A stretch of DNA of 49,173 nucleotides from Deltaproteobacteria bacterium (GTDB lineage: Bacteria; Myxococcota; Myxococcia; Myxococcales; Anaeromyxobacteraceae), in contig JACRMN010000014.1 in the NCBI GenBank assembly GCA_016214955.1, positions 1 through 49,173 on the forward strand. The letters are read 5' to 3'. Each line of letters opens with the position of its first letter. The first letter of the stretch is position 1. A program made the translations under genes and the position numbers. Positions 34,897-41,951 of the stretch are shown here, piece after piece. Under the pieces are notes generated by a model. That model was given only the letters and a program-made list of their open reading frames with translations, did no database searches and was not told the origin of the DNA.

Positions 34897-35742
34897 CTAC
34901 GGGGCCGAGCGCAGGCGCCGGGCGCCGAGCCTCAGGTACTCGGGGTCGCGCTCGATGCCCAGGTAGCGGCACCCGGCGGCCAGGGCGGCCACGCCGGTGG
35001 TGGAGGAGCCGGCGAAGGGGTCGAGCACCAGATCGCCGGGGGCGGCGCTGGCGGCCAGCACCCGCGAGAGCAGGCCCAGCGGCTTCTGGGTGGGGTGCCG
35101 GCCGTGCTCCTTCTCGCGCGGGCCGGGGGTGGGCAGCGTCCAGACCACCTGCTGGCCGCCGGGCTCGGGCCGCTCGGCGATCTCCCAGAGGTCGCGCATC
35201 TGCTTGCCGCCGTTCTGGGCCTTCATCTCGCGGTAGTTGAAGCGGTGGGCCAGCGGGCGGCTCTTCACCGGGCTGGCCCAGAGGAGCAGCTCGGTGGAGT
35301 GGGTGAACATCCGGCAGGCCAGGTTGGGCGCGGCGTTGGGCTTGTACCAGGTGACGGTGTTGAGCAGGTGGAAGCCCAGCTCCTGCATGGCATAACCGAC
35401 CGAGAAGATGACGTGCTGCGTGCCGGAGACCCAGATGCTGCCGGAGGGCTTGAGCACGCGGCGGCAGGCGGTGAGCCACTCGCGCTGGAAGGCGTGGTCG
35501 GCCTCGACGCCGCGGGAGGCGTCCCAGGCCCCCTTGTCCACCCGGACGCGGCGGCCGCTCTGGCAGGTGGTGCCGCCGTTGGAGAGGTGGTACGGCGGGT
35601 CGGCGAAGACCAGGTCCACCGAGCGCGGCGGCAGCTTCTCGAGGGCCTCGAGGCAGTCCCCGTCCACCAGCGCCCAGCCCGGCCCCCGCTCGGCGGTGCC
35701 GGGGAGCGCGTCCCAGTCGTGCAAGTCGAGCCGTCGTGCCAT
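34897..35742 (-). CDS. Site-specific DNA methyltransferase (DPPY type), orphan
   Basis: This 281-residue methyltransferase acts on adenine N6 or cytosine N4. The catalytic motif IV is FADPPYHLS (near residue 48) and comes before the SAM-binding motif I, LDPFAGSSTTGVAA (near 242), which is the order of the beta class (HinfI, CcrM, DpnA). DPPY favours adenine. There is no restriction endonuclease gene nearby, so it may be an orphan involved in regulation or protection. The ATG at 35742 is preceded at 6 nt by TACCAT, with no Shine-Dalgarno, which suggests a leaderless mRNA. The target sequence is unknown. Confidence 0.9.
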   Translation of the reverse strand: MARRLDLHDWDALPGTAERGPGWALVDGDCLEALEKLPPRSVDLVFADPPYHLSNGGTTCQSGRRVRVDKGAWDASRGVEADHAFQREWLTACRRVLKPSGSIWVSGTQHVIFSVGYAMQELGFHLLNTVTWYKPNAAPNLACRMFTHSTELLLWASPVKSRPLAHRFNYREMKAQNGGKQMRDLWEIAERPEPGGQQVVWTLPTPGPREKEHGRHPTQKPLGLLSRVLAASAAPGDLVLDPFAGSSTTGVAALAAGCRYLGIERDPEYLRLGARRLRSAP

Positions 35743-35849
35743 GCGGCCATGGTATGGGCGATATCGATCGCGTCCAGAAAACGGCCGCCCCGCGCCTCTG
35801 CCGGGGCGCGTTGTCCGCCGCCGGGCGCTCGCCTATCCTCCGCGCCGCC

Positions 35850-36755
35850 ATGGCCGACCGACCCAGCACCGCCGCCCTTCAGCTCGACGAGCTCCTCTCC
35901 GGAGGGAAGCTCCTCGTCGCCGCCCTCGCCATCCTCGTCGCCGCCGGCGCGCTCTACTTATTCGGCCTGCTCGGCGAGGAGGCCACCGCCGGGGCCGGCG
36001 TGGTGGCGGTGACCCTGGCCGCCGCCACCCTCATGCTCCGCGGCGCGCCGGTGGCCGCTCCGGGGCCGCGCACCTTCGCGGTGGTGGCGGCCCTGGCCAC
36101 GGTGGCGGCGGTGCTCCTCGCGGCCCTGCCCACGGTCGTCCCGGGCCGGCCCCTCGCCGAGGGGGAGCTGGGCCAGGCCGGCGAGAAGCTGGCGCTGCCT
36201 GCCGGGGCCCACGGCCGGGTGCGGCTCCTGGTCTCGGGCAGGCTGCCCGAGGGGGGCGAGACCTCGGTGACCTACGCCATCTCCGGCCCGCAGCCGGAGG
36301 TGGACGGCAAGGTGGAGCGGGTCTTCCGCCAGGTCCGGGTGGGCCGGGGCGGCCGGGGCCGCGCCGCCACCGACCACAACGCCGACTGGTACGACGCAGA
36401 GGTGCCCGCGGCCACGGCCGAGCTCACGCTGCGCAAGGTGAACGGCCAGCTCGGCAGCCGGCTCCACGTGGGCGTGTACCGGCCGCTCCTGCCCTCGCCC
36501 TATCCCTGGGTGGCGGCGGTGCTGGCGCTGGGGCTGGCGGCGGCGGCCGAGGCGCGGCTGGGCCGCAGGAACGGCGTGGCGGTGCCGGCCGGCATGGCGC
36601 TGGCCTTCGGGCTGCTGGTCACCTACAACGCCACGCCGGTGGCCGCGGTGGGGCAGGTGGGCGGGGGCGTCATCCTCGGCGCCATCGCCGGCTCGGTGGT
36701 CGGCTGGCTGGCCGGGCTCGCCGCGCGGAAGCTGCTGGCGCGGGGCGCCCCGTAG
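35850..36755 (+). CDS. Membrane protein of unknown function
   Basis: This 301-residue protein has a predicted layout of three helices near residues 20-40, 48-66 and 74-92, a periplasmic or cytoplasmic domain of about 115 residues (from LPAGAHGRVRLLVSGRLP to LHVGVYRP) with beta-strand pattern, and three more helices at about 214-232, 240-258 and 270-292. The last helix is a glycine zipper (VGGGVILGAIAGSVVGW). I do not recognise a family. A TATCCT box ends 10 nt before the ATG at 35850 and no strong ribosome-binding site is seen. Confidence 0.6.
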   Translation: MADRPSTAALQLDELLSGGKLLVAALAILVAAGALYLFGLLGEEATAGAGVVAVTLAAATLMLRGAPVAAPGPRTFAVVAALATVAAVLLAALPTVVPGRPLAEGELGQAGEKLALPAGAHGRVRLLVSGRLPEGGETSVTYAISGPQPEVDGKVERVFRQVRVGRGGRGRAATDHNADWYDAEVPAATAELTLRKVNGQLGSRLHVGVYRPLLPSPYPWVAAVLALGLAAAAEARLGRRNGVAVPAGMALAFGLLVTYNATPVAAVGQVGGGVILGAIAGSVVGWLAGLAARKLLARGAP

Positions 36756-36810
36756 GCGGCCCGCGGGTCGCGGGTCGCGGCCGGTCCGGCCGGCGGGGTA
36801 GGGTGGCGCC

Positions 36811-37827
36811 GTGGCGCTCCTCGACAGCGGCTTCGTGAAGGGCGCGGCCCGCGCCGCCGGGTTCCACGAGGTGGGCATCGCCCGCGCCCGGCCCCTCGAC
36901 CCGGGGCCGCTGCGCCGCGTCCTCGCCGCCGGCTGGGAGGCCGACATGGCCTGGCTCGGCACGCAGGCGGCCGAGAGGCTCGATCCGGCGCGGCTCCTGC
37001 CCGGCGCCCGCAGCGTGGTGGCGCTCGGTCTCTCCTACGCCGCGCCCGAGGCGCCGGAGCCGGCGGTGGCCCGCGTGGCCCGCTACGCGCGCGGGCGCGA
37101 CTACCACGCGGTGATGAAGAAGAGGCTGGCGGCGCTGCTGCGGGCGCTGCGAGAGCGCGATCCGGCGCTGGGCGCCCTGGCCACCGCCGACGTGGCGCCG
37201 GTGATGGAGAAGGCATGGGCCCAGGAGGCCGGGCTCGGCTGGGTGGGCAAGAACGGCTGCCTCATCACCCCGCGCCACGGCAGCTGGGTGCTCCTGGCCA
37301 CGGTGCTGCTCGACCGGGAGCTCGCGCCCGACGCGCCGCACCCGGAGCGCTGCGGTGACTGCCAGGCCTGCCTGCCGGCCTGTCCCACCGGTGCCATCCC
37401 CGAGCCGGGCTTCGTGGACGCGCGCCGCTGCATCTCCTTCCAGACCATCGAGCGGCGCGGCCCGGTGCCCGGCGAGGTGGCGGCTCGGCTCGGCCCCTGG
37501 CTGTTCGGCTGCGACGACTGCCAGACCGTCTGCCCCTGGAACCGCGGCGTGCCGGCCGATTCCGACCCCGAGCTCCTGCCGCGCGGCGGGCCCCTCGACC
37601 TCGGCGAGCTCCTGGCGCTCACCCGGCCCGAGTACCAGCGCCGCTTCTGGGGCACGTCGCTGGCGCGGGCCAACTACGAGGGGCTGCTGCGCGACGCGGT
37701 GCTGGCCGCCGGCGCCAGCGGCGACCGGCGCTGGCTCGAGGCGGTGCGCGCCCACCGCGAGAGCCCGTTCGAGGGCGTGCGCGATGCGGCCCGACAGGCG
37801 CTCGCGCGCCTGGGCGAGCGCGGGTAG
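36811..37827 (+). CDS. queG: Epoxyqueuosine reductase
   Basis: This 338-residue cytoplasmic cobalamin- and iron-sulfur-dependent enzyme converts epoxyqueuosine to queuosine in tRNA, the last step of the pathway. The N-terminal cobalamin-binding part includes GADMAWLG-like EADMAWLGTQAAERLDP and VMEKAWAQEAGLGWVGKNGCLI. Two 4Fe-4S clusters are bound by CGDCQACLPACPTGAI and CDDCQTVCPWN. The tail forms a HEAT-like repeat that contacts tRNA. The GTG start at 36811 has TAGGGT ending 6 nt upstream and no Shine-Dalgarno (leaderless type). No other queuosine genes are nearby. Confidence 0.95.
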   Translation: MALLDSGFVKGAARAAGFHEVGIARARPLDPGPLRRVLAAGWEADMAWLGTQAAERLDPARLLPGARSVVALGLSYAAPEAPEPAVARVARYARGRDYHAVMKKRLAALLRALRERDPALGALATADVAPVMEKAWAQEAGLGWVGKNGCLITPRHGSWVLLATVLLDRELAPDAPHPERCGDCQACLPACPTGAIPEPGFVDARRCISFQTIERRGPVPGEVAARLGPWLFGCDDCQTVCPWNRGVPADSDPELLPRGGPLDLGELLALTRPEYQRRFWGTSLARANYEGLLRDAVLAAGASGDRRWLEAVRAHRESPFEGVRDAARQALARLGERG

Positions 37828-37869
37828 CCGCTCGCCTGCCGGGGCGGGGCAGGGTAGAAGGGGCGCGCG

Positions 37870-38727
37870 TTGCTCCCCCTGCTCATGCTGGTGCACTCGG
37901 TCATCTCGGCCGGGACCTACCTCGCGGCCAAGCGCGGCCTCGCCGAGCTGGGTCCCATCGAGCTGGCGCTGGCCCGCTTCGCCTTCGCGGCCGGCATCTA
38001 CGTGCTCCTGGTGGTGCGCTCCCGGGTGCGGGTCGAGCGCGCCGACTGGCGCCGGGTGCTCCTGCTCGGCTTCCTCGGCGTCTGCGCCAACCAGCTCCTC
38101 TTCCTCACCGGCATGCGGCTCACCACCCCGGGCCACGGGGCGCTGCTCTACGCCCTCACCCCGGTGTTCGTGTTCCTCATCGCCTGGGTGCGCGGCAGCG
38201 AGCGGGCCAGCGGCGGCCGGGTGGGCGGCATCCTGCTGGCCTTCGCCGGAACCGCGGTGGTGCTCCTCTCCCGCGGCATGCTGGCGCCGGGGGGCTCCAG
38301 CGCCCTGAAGGGCGACCTGGTGGTGCTGGGCGGCGTGCTGGCCTGGTCGGCCTTCGCCGTGGGCGGCAAGCGCATGGCCGAGAAGTACGGCCCCACCGCC
38401 GGCTCGGGCTGGGCGCTCCTGGTGGGCACCGCCCTCTACCTGCCCTTCGGCCTGGCGTTCGCCGATTTCGGGAGCTTCGCCACCCTCTCGCCGGGCGGCT
38501 GGGCGGCGGTGGCCTACCTGGTGCTCGTCACCAACGTGCTGGGCTGGCTGGTCTACGCCAGCGCGCTGGCCCGCGCCGACGCCAGCCGGGTGGCGGTCTG
38601 GTCCAACCTGCAGCCGGTGCTCACTGCCCTCGCCTCCTGGTGGCTGTACGCCGAGGCGCTCACCCCCTCCTTCGTGGCCGGGGGCGCCATGGTGCTGCTC
38701 GGCGTCTGGCTCACCGAGCGGGCTTGA
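37870..38727 (+). CDS. EamA-family DMT transporter
   Basis: This 285-residue inner-membrane protein has ten predicted helices in two EamA repeats (for example AKRGLAELGPIELALARF and TPVFVFLIAW in the first, YASALARADASRVAVWSNLQ and LGVWLTERA in the second). Relatives export amino acids, nucleotides or other metabolites; the substrate cannot be read from sequence. TTG at 37870 gives the full first helix; ATG at 37885 is an alternative. It follows queG by 42 bp and is probably independent of it in function. Confidence 0.88.
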   Translation: MLPLLMLVHSVISAGTYLAAKRGLAELGPIELALARFAFAAGIYVLLVVRSRVRVERADWRRVLLLGFLGVCANQLLFLTGMRLTTPGHGALLYALTPVFVFLIAWVRGSERASGGRVGGILLAFAGTAVVLLSRGMLAPGGSSALKGDLVVLGGVLAWSAFAVGGKRMAEKYGPTAGSGWALLVGTALYLPFGLAFADFGSFATLSPGGWAAVAYLVLVTNVLGWLVYASALARADASRVAVWSNLQPVLTALASWWLYAEALTPSFVAGGAMVLLGVWLTERA

Positions 38728-38758
38728 AGCCGGCGCCCGGCGGCGCTAGGTCTCGGGC

Positions 38759-39661
38759 ATGACGCTCGAGGCACAGCTCCAGGCGGCGCGCAGCGGCGCC
38801 GCCGCCGGTCCGGTGGAGGCGCGCGGCCTGCTCCGCGTCTCCGGGCGCGACGCCCAGGGCTTCCTGCACCGCATGTCCACCCAGGACCTGCAGCGGCTCC
38901 GGCCGGGCGAGGTGGCCTACGCCGCCTTCCTCGAGGCCAAGGGCCACCTGGTCTCCGATGCGCTGGTGCTGCGCCGCGAGGAGGACCTGCTGCTCCTCGC
39001 CGCCGCCGAGGCGGCCGAGCCGCTGCGCGCCCACCTGGCCCGCTACGTCCTCGCCTCCAAGGTGGCCATCGAGGATCTCTCCCGCGCCCTGGCCTGCCTG
39101 CCGGTGCTCGGGCCCGAGGGGATCGCCCGGGGCGCGTCGGTCGCCGGGGCCACCATGCTCCCCGACGCCCGGCGCGGCGTCCCGGCCGTGGACCTGCTGC
39201 TGCCCCCCGACGAGGCGACGCGCGCCCGGGCCGCGCTGCTGGCCGGCGGCGCCGCCGACCTCTCCGCGGAGGCGCTGGAGGTGCTGCGCATCGAGGGGGG
39301 CGTGCCGCGCTTCGGCCTCGACATGGATCCGGGCCGGCTCGCCATCGAGTGCGGCATCACCGGCGCTGCCGTCCACTTCGAGAAGGGGTGCTACATCGGC
39401 CAGGAGGTGGTGCTGCGCGGGACCTTCCGCGGCCAGGTGCAGCGCGGCCTGGTGCTGCTGGGGCTCCCGGCCGGCGCCGGCCCGGGCACCCCGCTCCTGG
39501 CGGCGGACCAGGAGGTGGGCAAGGTCACCAGCGCGGCCGACGCGCCCGGCGGGCGCATCGGGCTCGGGCTGCTGAAGAGGGCCCACTGGCCGGCGGGCAC
39601 GCGGCTCCTGGCCGCCGGCGGCGAGGCCGAGGTGCGGCGCTCGCTGGTGGAGGAGCGGTAG
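38759..39661 (+). CDS. ygfZ: Folate-binding iron-sulfur repair protein YgfZ
   Basis: This 300-residue protein of the GcvT-like family helps maintain iron-sulfur enzymes using tetrahydrofolate. The diagnostic motif KGCYIGQE, with the essential cysteine, is at about residues 209-216. The start LLRVSGRDAQGFLHRMSTQD is the folate-binding fold. ATG at 38759 has TAGGTC ending 6 nt upstream and no ribosome-binding site, so a leaderless mRNA is possible. Several iron-sulfur enzymes in the window (QueG, the 5.9-kb protein) are the sort of clients this protein serves. Confidence 0.92.
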   Translation: MTLEAQLQAARSGAAAGPVEARGLLRVSGRDAQGFLHRMSTQDLQRLRPGEVAYAAFLEAKGHLVSDALVLRREEDLLLLAAAEAAEPLRAHLARYVLASKVAIEDLSRALACLPVLGPEGIARGASVAGATMLPDARRGVPAVDLLLPPDEATRARAALLAGGAADLSAEALEVLRIEGGVPRFGLDMDPGRLAIECGITGAAVHFEKGCYIGQEVVLRGTFRGQVQRGLVLLGLPAGAGPGTPLLAADQEVGKVTSAADAPGGRIGLGLLKRAHWPAGTRLLAAGGEAEVRRSLVEER

Positions 39662-39682
39662 CGGCGTAGCATTCCTGCCTGC

Positions 39683-39760
39683 GAGCGGCGGCCTCGTCGC
39701 TGCGCTCCTCGACGTACAAGAGGCCGTACGCCTCCGGTGCTCGCTCCTCGGGCGCCGCTC
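39683..39760. repeat. Imperfect palindromic element between convergent genes
   Basis: Outer arms GAGCGGCG (39683-39690) and CGCCGCTC (39753-39760) and inner arms CGTAC (39713-39717) and GTACG (39726-39730) define an imperfect hairpin of 78 bases. It also contains two similar GCTCCTCG segments. Located between the ends of ygfZ and the peroxiredoxin gene, it looks like a dispersed REP-type repeat or a shared terminator. Genome copies cannot be checked here. Confidence 0.4.
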
Positions 39761-39782
39761 CCGGCGACGGACTGCTTCGCCG

Positions 39783-40271
39783 CTACTTCCTGATCGGGCA
39801 GGCGTCCACGCTGGCGCCCGGGTCGATGGCGTCGCTGCCCTTGACGATGGTGACGATCTTCCGGTCCTGGCCGATGACGAAGTTGGCCCGGCTGGCCAGC
39901 CCCACCACCGGCATGGTCCCGGCGTACTGCGCGGCCACCTTGCCGCCCGCATCCGACAGGAAGGGATAAGGCGCCTTCCGGTCCTCCTTGAACCGCTTCA
40001 GGGTCTCCACGTCGTCCGTGGAGATGGCCAGCACCTGCCCGCCCTTCTTCTCGATCTCGGCGCTCCGGTCCCGGAACGCTGCGGTGTGCTTGCTTCAACC
40101 GGGGGTGAAGGCCTTGGGGAAGAAGATCAGGATGGCGGGCCCCTTCTCCAGGACCTTGGAGAGGGTCACCGGCGTGCCGGTGGTGTCGGTCAGGGTGAAG
40201 TCGGGGGCGAGGTCTCCGACCTGGAGGCTGCCGGAGGCGCCGAGGAGCGCGGTGAGGATCGCAGGTGACAT
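39783..40271 (-). CDS. Peroxiredoxin (AhpC/TSA, Bcp-like), probable selenoprotein with in-frame UGA
   Basis: This 162-residue thioredoxin-fold peroxidase starts at ATG 40271. The frame reads VGDLAPDFTLTDTTG, then FFPKAFTPG, then a TGA at 40097-40095 (residue 59), then SKHTAAFRD and a normal peroxiredoxin C-terminal half (VLAISTDDVETLKRF, YPFLSDAGG) to a TAG at 39783. In Bcp/PrxQ proteins the residue after FTPG is the peroxidatic cysteine, so the TGA is exactly at the catalytic position. A stable hairpin with a GG-containing loop follows at 16 nt. Together these point to selenocysteine. No resolving Cys sits five residues later; the only Cys is in DACPIRK at the C-terminus. A nonsense mutation or read error is the alternative. 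Confidence 0.82.
40060..40079 (-). promoter_or_regulatory. Candidate bacterial SECIS hairpin
   Basis: On the minus strand GCGTTCCG and CGGAGCGC form an 8-bp stem (one G-U pair) around a GGAC loop. The stem begins 16 nt and the loop 24 nt after the in-frame UGA, within the spacing of known bacterial SECIS elements, whose loops carry guanines recognised by SelB. Confidence 0.65.
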
Positions 40272-40389
40272 GGTTTGGGGATAGTCGCGGCGGGGGTGCG
40301 ACGCAACGCTTCGGTGGGCCGCCGCCTTGGGGGTGGATCGCGCCGCCTGCTCGCGGTTAGATCCCGGGAGTCCCCAGGAGGAACACGCC

Positions 40390-40803
40390 ATGAAGAAGCT
40401 CGCCGCCATCCTGACCACCGCGCTGCTGGCGGCCGCCGGCTGCAGCGACACCTGCTCCACCAAGAGCGCGCCGCTCGACGCCGCCGGAAGCCCCACCTGC
40501 ACCAGCATCAGCAGCGCCGGCGCGACCGCCACGGCGCCCCTCTGCCAGCGCTGCACCGACACCAACCCGACGTGCCAGGTGGAGGTGGTGGCCAACACCA
40601 TCCAGATCAACTCCACGCTGAAGGAGTGCGACTCCAACAGGGGGTGCGGCGACCCGAGCTGCGCCAACCCGCGGCCGGCGGTGAGCTGCGCCGTGCCGGT
40701 CCTCACGCCCGGCACCTACACGGTGCAGTTCATCGGCGGGTCGGGGATGGTGCAGTACACCGCCACCGTCGGCGCCGGCGGAAACTCCACCTGCTCGCTG
40801 TAG
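40390..40803 (+). CDS. Cysteine-rich lipoprotein of unknown function
   Basis: This 137-residue exported protein has the lipoprotein signal MKKLAAILTTALLAAAGC, so Cys18 is the likely lipid anchor. The mature part holds about ten more cysteines (SDTCSTKS, SPTCTSIS, CQRCTDTNPTCQ, LKECDSNRGCGDPSC, SCAV, and TCSL at the C-terminus), a density that suggests disulfide bonds or metal binding. I do not recognise a family. GGAGG lies 9 nt before the ATG at 40390. It is divergent from the peroxiredoxin gene with 118 bp between them. Confidence 0.68.
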   Translation: MKKLAAILTTALLAAAGCSDTCSTKSAPLDAAGSPTCTSISSAGATATAPLCQRCTDTNPTCQVEVVANTIQINSTLKECDSNRGCGDPSCANPRPAVSCAVPVLTPGTYTVQFIGGSGMVQYTATVGAGGNSTCSL

Positions 40804-40812
40804 CCGGAGCGG

Positions 40813-41748
40813 CTAGACGAAGCGCACGCCGCGCTTCATCTCCCGCAGCCGCTTCACCCGCTCCTCGATGGGAGGGTGGGTGGAGAGCAGGTTGAGGAGC
40901 GCCCCGCCCACGCCCGAGAACGGGTTGACGATGAAGAAGTGGGCGGTGGCCGGCCCGCCGTACTCGTAGGGCCGGGCGTGGTTCATCTCCTCGAGCTTGA
41001 GCAGGGCCGAGGCCAGCGGCTCGGGGTCGCCGACCAGCTCGGCGCCGCCGGCGTCGGCGGCGTACTCGCGCGAGCGGGACACGGCCATCTGGATGATCAT
41101 CGCCAGGATGGGGGCCAGGATGGCCCAGGCCAGCGCGCCGAAGATGCCGCCGGAGCGGTCCTCGTCCGAGGAGCGGGCGCCGCCGAACATGGCGCCCCAC
41201 TGGATGACGTGGCCCAGCGACGCGACCAGGCCGGCGACGGCGGCGGCGATGGTGGCGATGAGGATGTCGCGGTTGCGGACGTGGCTGAGCTCGTGGGCCA
41301 GGACACCCTCCAGCTCGCGCCTGTCGAGGATCTGCATGATTCCCTCGGTGACCGCCACCGCCGCGTGGGACGGGTTCCTGCCCGTCGCGAAGGCGTTGGG
41401 GGTCTGCGAGGGGATGACGTAGAGCCGGGGCATGGGCAACCCCGCCTTGCGGGTGAGCCGCTCGACCATCTCGAACAGCTCCGGCGCCTGCTCCCGGGTG
41501 ACCTCCTGGGCCCGGTGCATCATCAGGGCGATGCGGTCCGAGAACCAGTAGGAGACGAAGTTGAAGACCAGGCCGATGCCGCCGAAGAGCAGCATGCCGC
41601 CGGTGCCGCCCCACACCTGCCCGCCGATTGCCAGGAGGGCGATGAGGAAGGACATGAGCATCGCGGTCTTGAAGTAGTTCCGTCCCACGCCAGGGGTCCG
41701 CGTGGACTGCGGCATTCCGCGGACGGGAGTCGCGTCGTTCCAGGCCAT
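40813..41748 (-). CDS. htpX: M48-family membrane zinc protease HtpX
   Basis: This 311-residue inner-membrane metalloprotease degrades misfolded membrane proteins. The zinc motif is LAHELSHVRNRD (near residue 150) with the third ligand Glu in SREYAADAGGAEL. Helices near residues 30-65 and 160-215 are as in HtpX. The 23 residues before FKTAMLMSFLIALL are an N-terminal extension compared with many homologues. The ATG at 41748 fits a promoter whose -10 ends 6 nt upstream, so the mRNA may be leaderless; Met12 is an alternative start but has no ribosome-binding site. Confidence 0.93.
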   Translation of the reverse strand: MAWNDATPVRGMPQSTRTPGVGRNYFKTAMLMSFLIALLAIGGQVWGGTGGMLLFGGIGLVFNFVSYWFSDRIALMMHRAQEVTREQAPELFEMVERLTRKAGLPMPRLYVIPSQTPNAFATGRNPSHAAVAVTEGIMQILDRRELEGVLAHELSHVRNRDILIATIAAAVAGLVASLGHVIQWGAMFGGARSSDEDRSGGIFGALAWAILAPILAMIIQMAVSRSREYAADAGGAELVGDPEPLASALLKLEEMNHARPYEYGGPATAHFFIVNPFSGVGGALLNLLSTHPPIEERVKRLREMKRGVRFV

Positions 41749-41754
41749 GGCGCG

Positions 41755-41782
41755 AACATAACCACACCCCGGGCGCGGTCAA
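41755..41782 (-). promoter_or_regulatory. Promoter of htpX, leaderless type
   Basis: On the minus strand TTGACC (41782-41777), a 16-bp spacer and TATGTT (41760-41755) are followed after 6 nt by the htpX ATG. Both boxes fit a housekeeping sigma factor well. Confidence 0.6.
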
Positions 41783-41796
41783 ATGAAAAGTGTCGC

Positions 41797-41802
41797 TACA
41801 AT
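41797..41802 (+). promoter_or_regulatory. Candidate -10 box upstream of the topoisomerase VI operon
   Basis: TACAAT lies in a locally AT-richer stretch 150 bp before the subunit B start. No good -35 is seen at 16-18 bp, so the call is weak. Confidence 0.3.
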
Positions 41803-41951
41803 CGTGAAGTTTTGTGAATGGATCAGGGGTCGCCGCCGGGGGGAGGAGACGGGCGCAAGGGCCCGCCGATGCTGCCGGAATCTCGCCGCCAGGATCCTTC
41901 CGTGCTACGAGATGGCTGGCGATATCGCAGGGACGGCGGGGACGGCACGGA

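Noticed and set aside
39783-40271. Peroxiredoxin gene as a pseudogene with a nonsense mutation
   Set aside because: The stop is UGA, sits exactly at the catalytic Cys position and is followed at the right distance by a SECIS-like hairpin, and the rest of the frame is undamaged. Selenocysteine explains all of this; a point mutation or read error is kept as the alternative.
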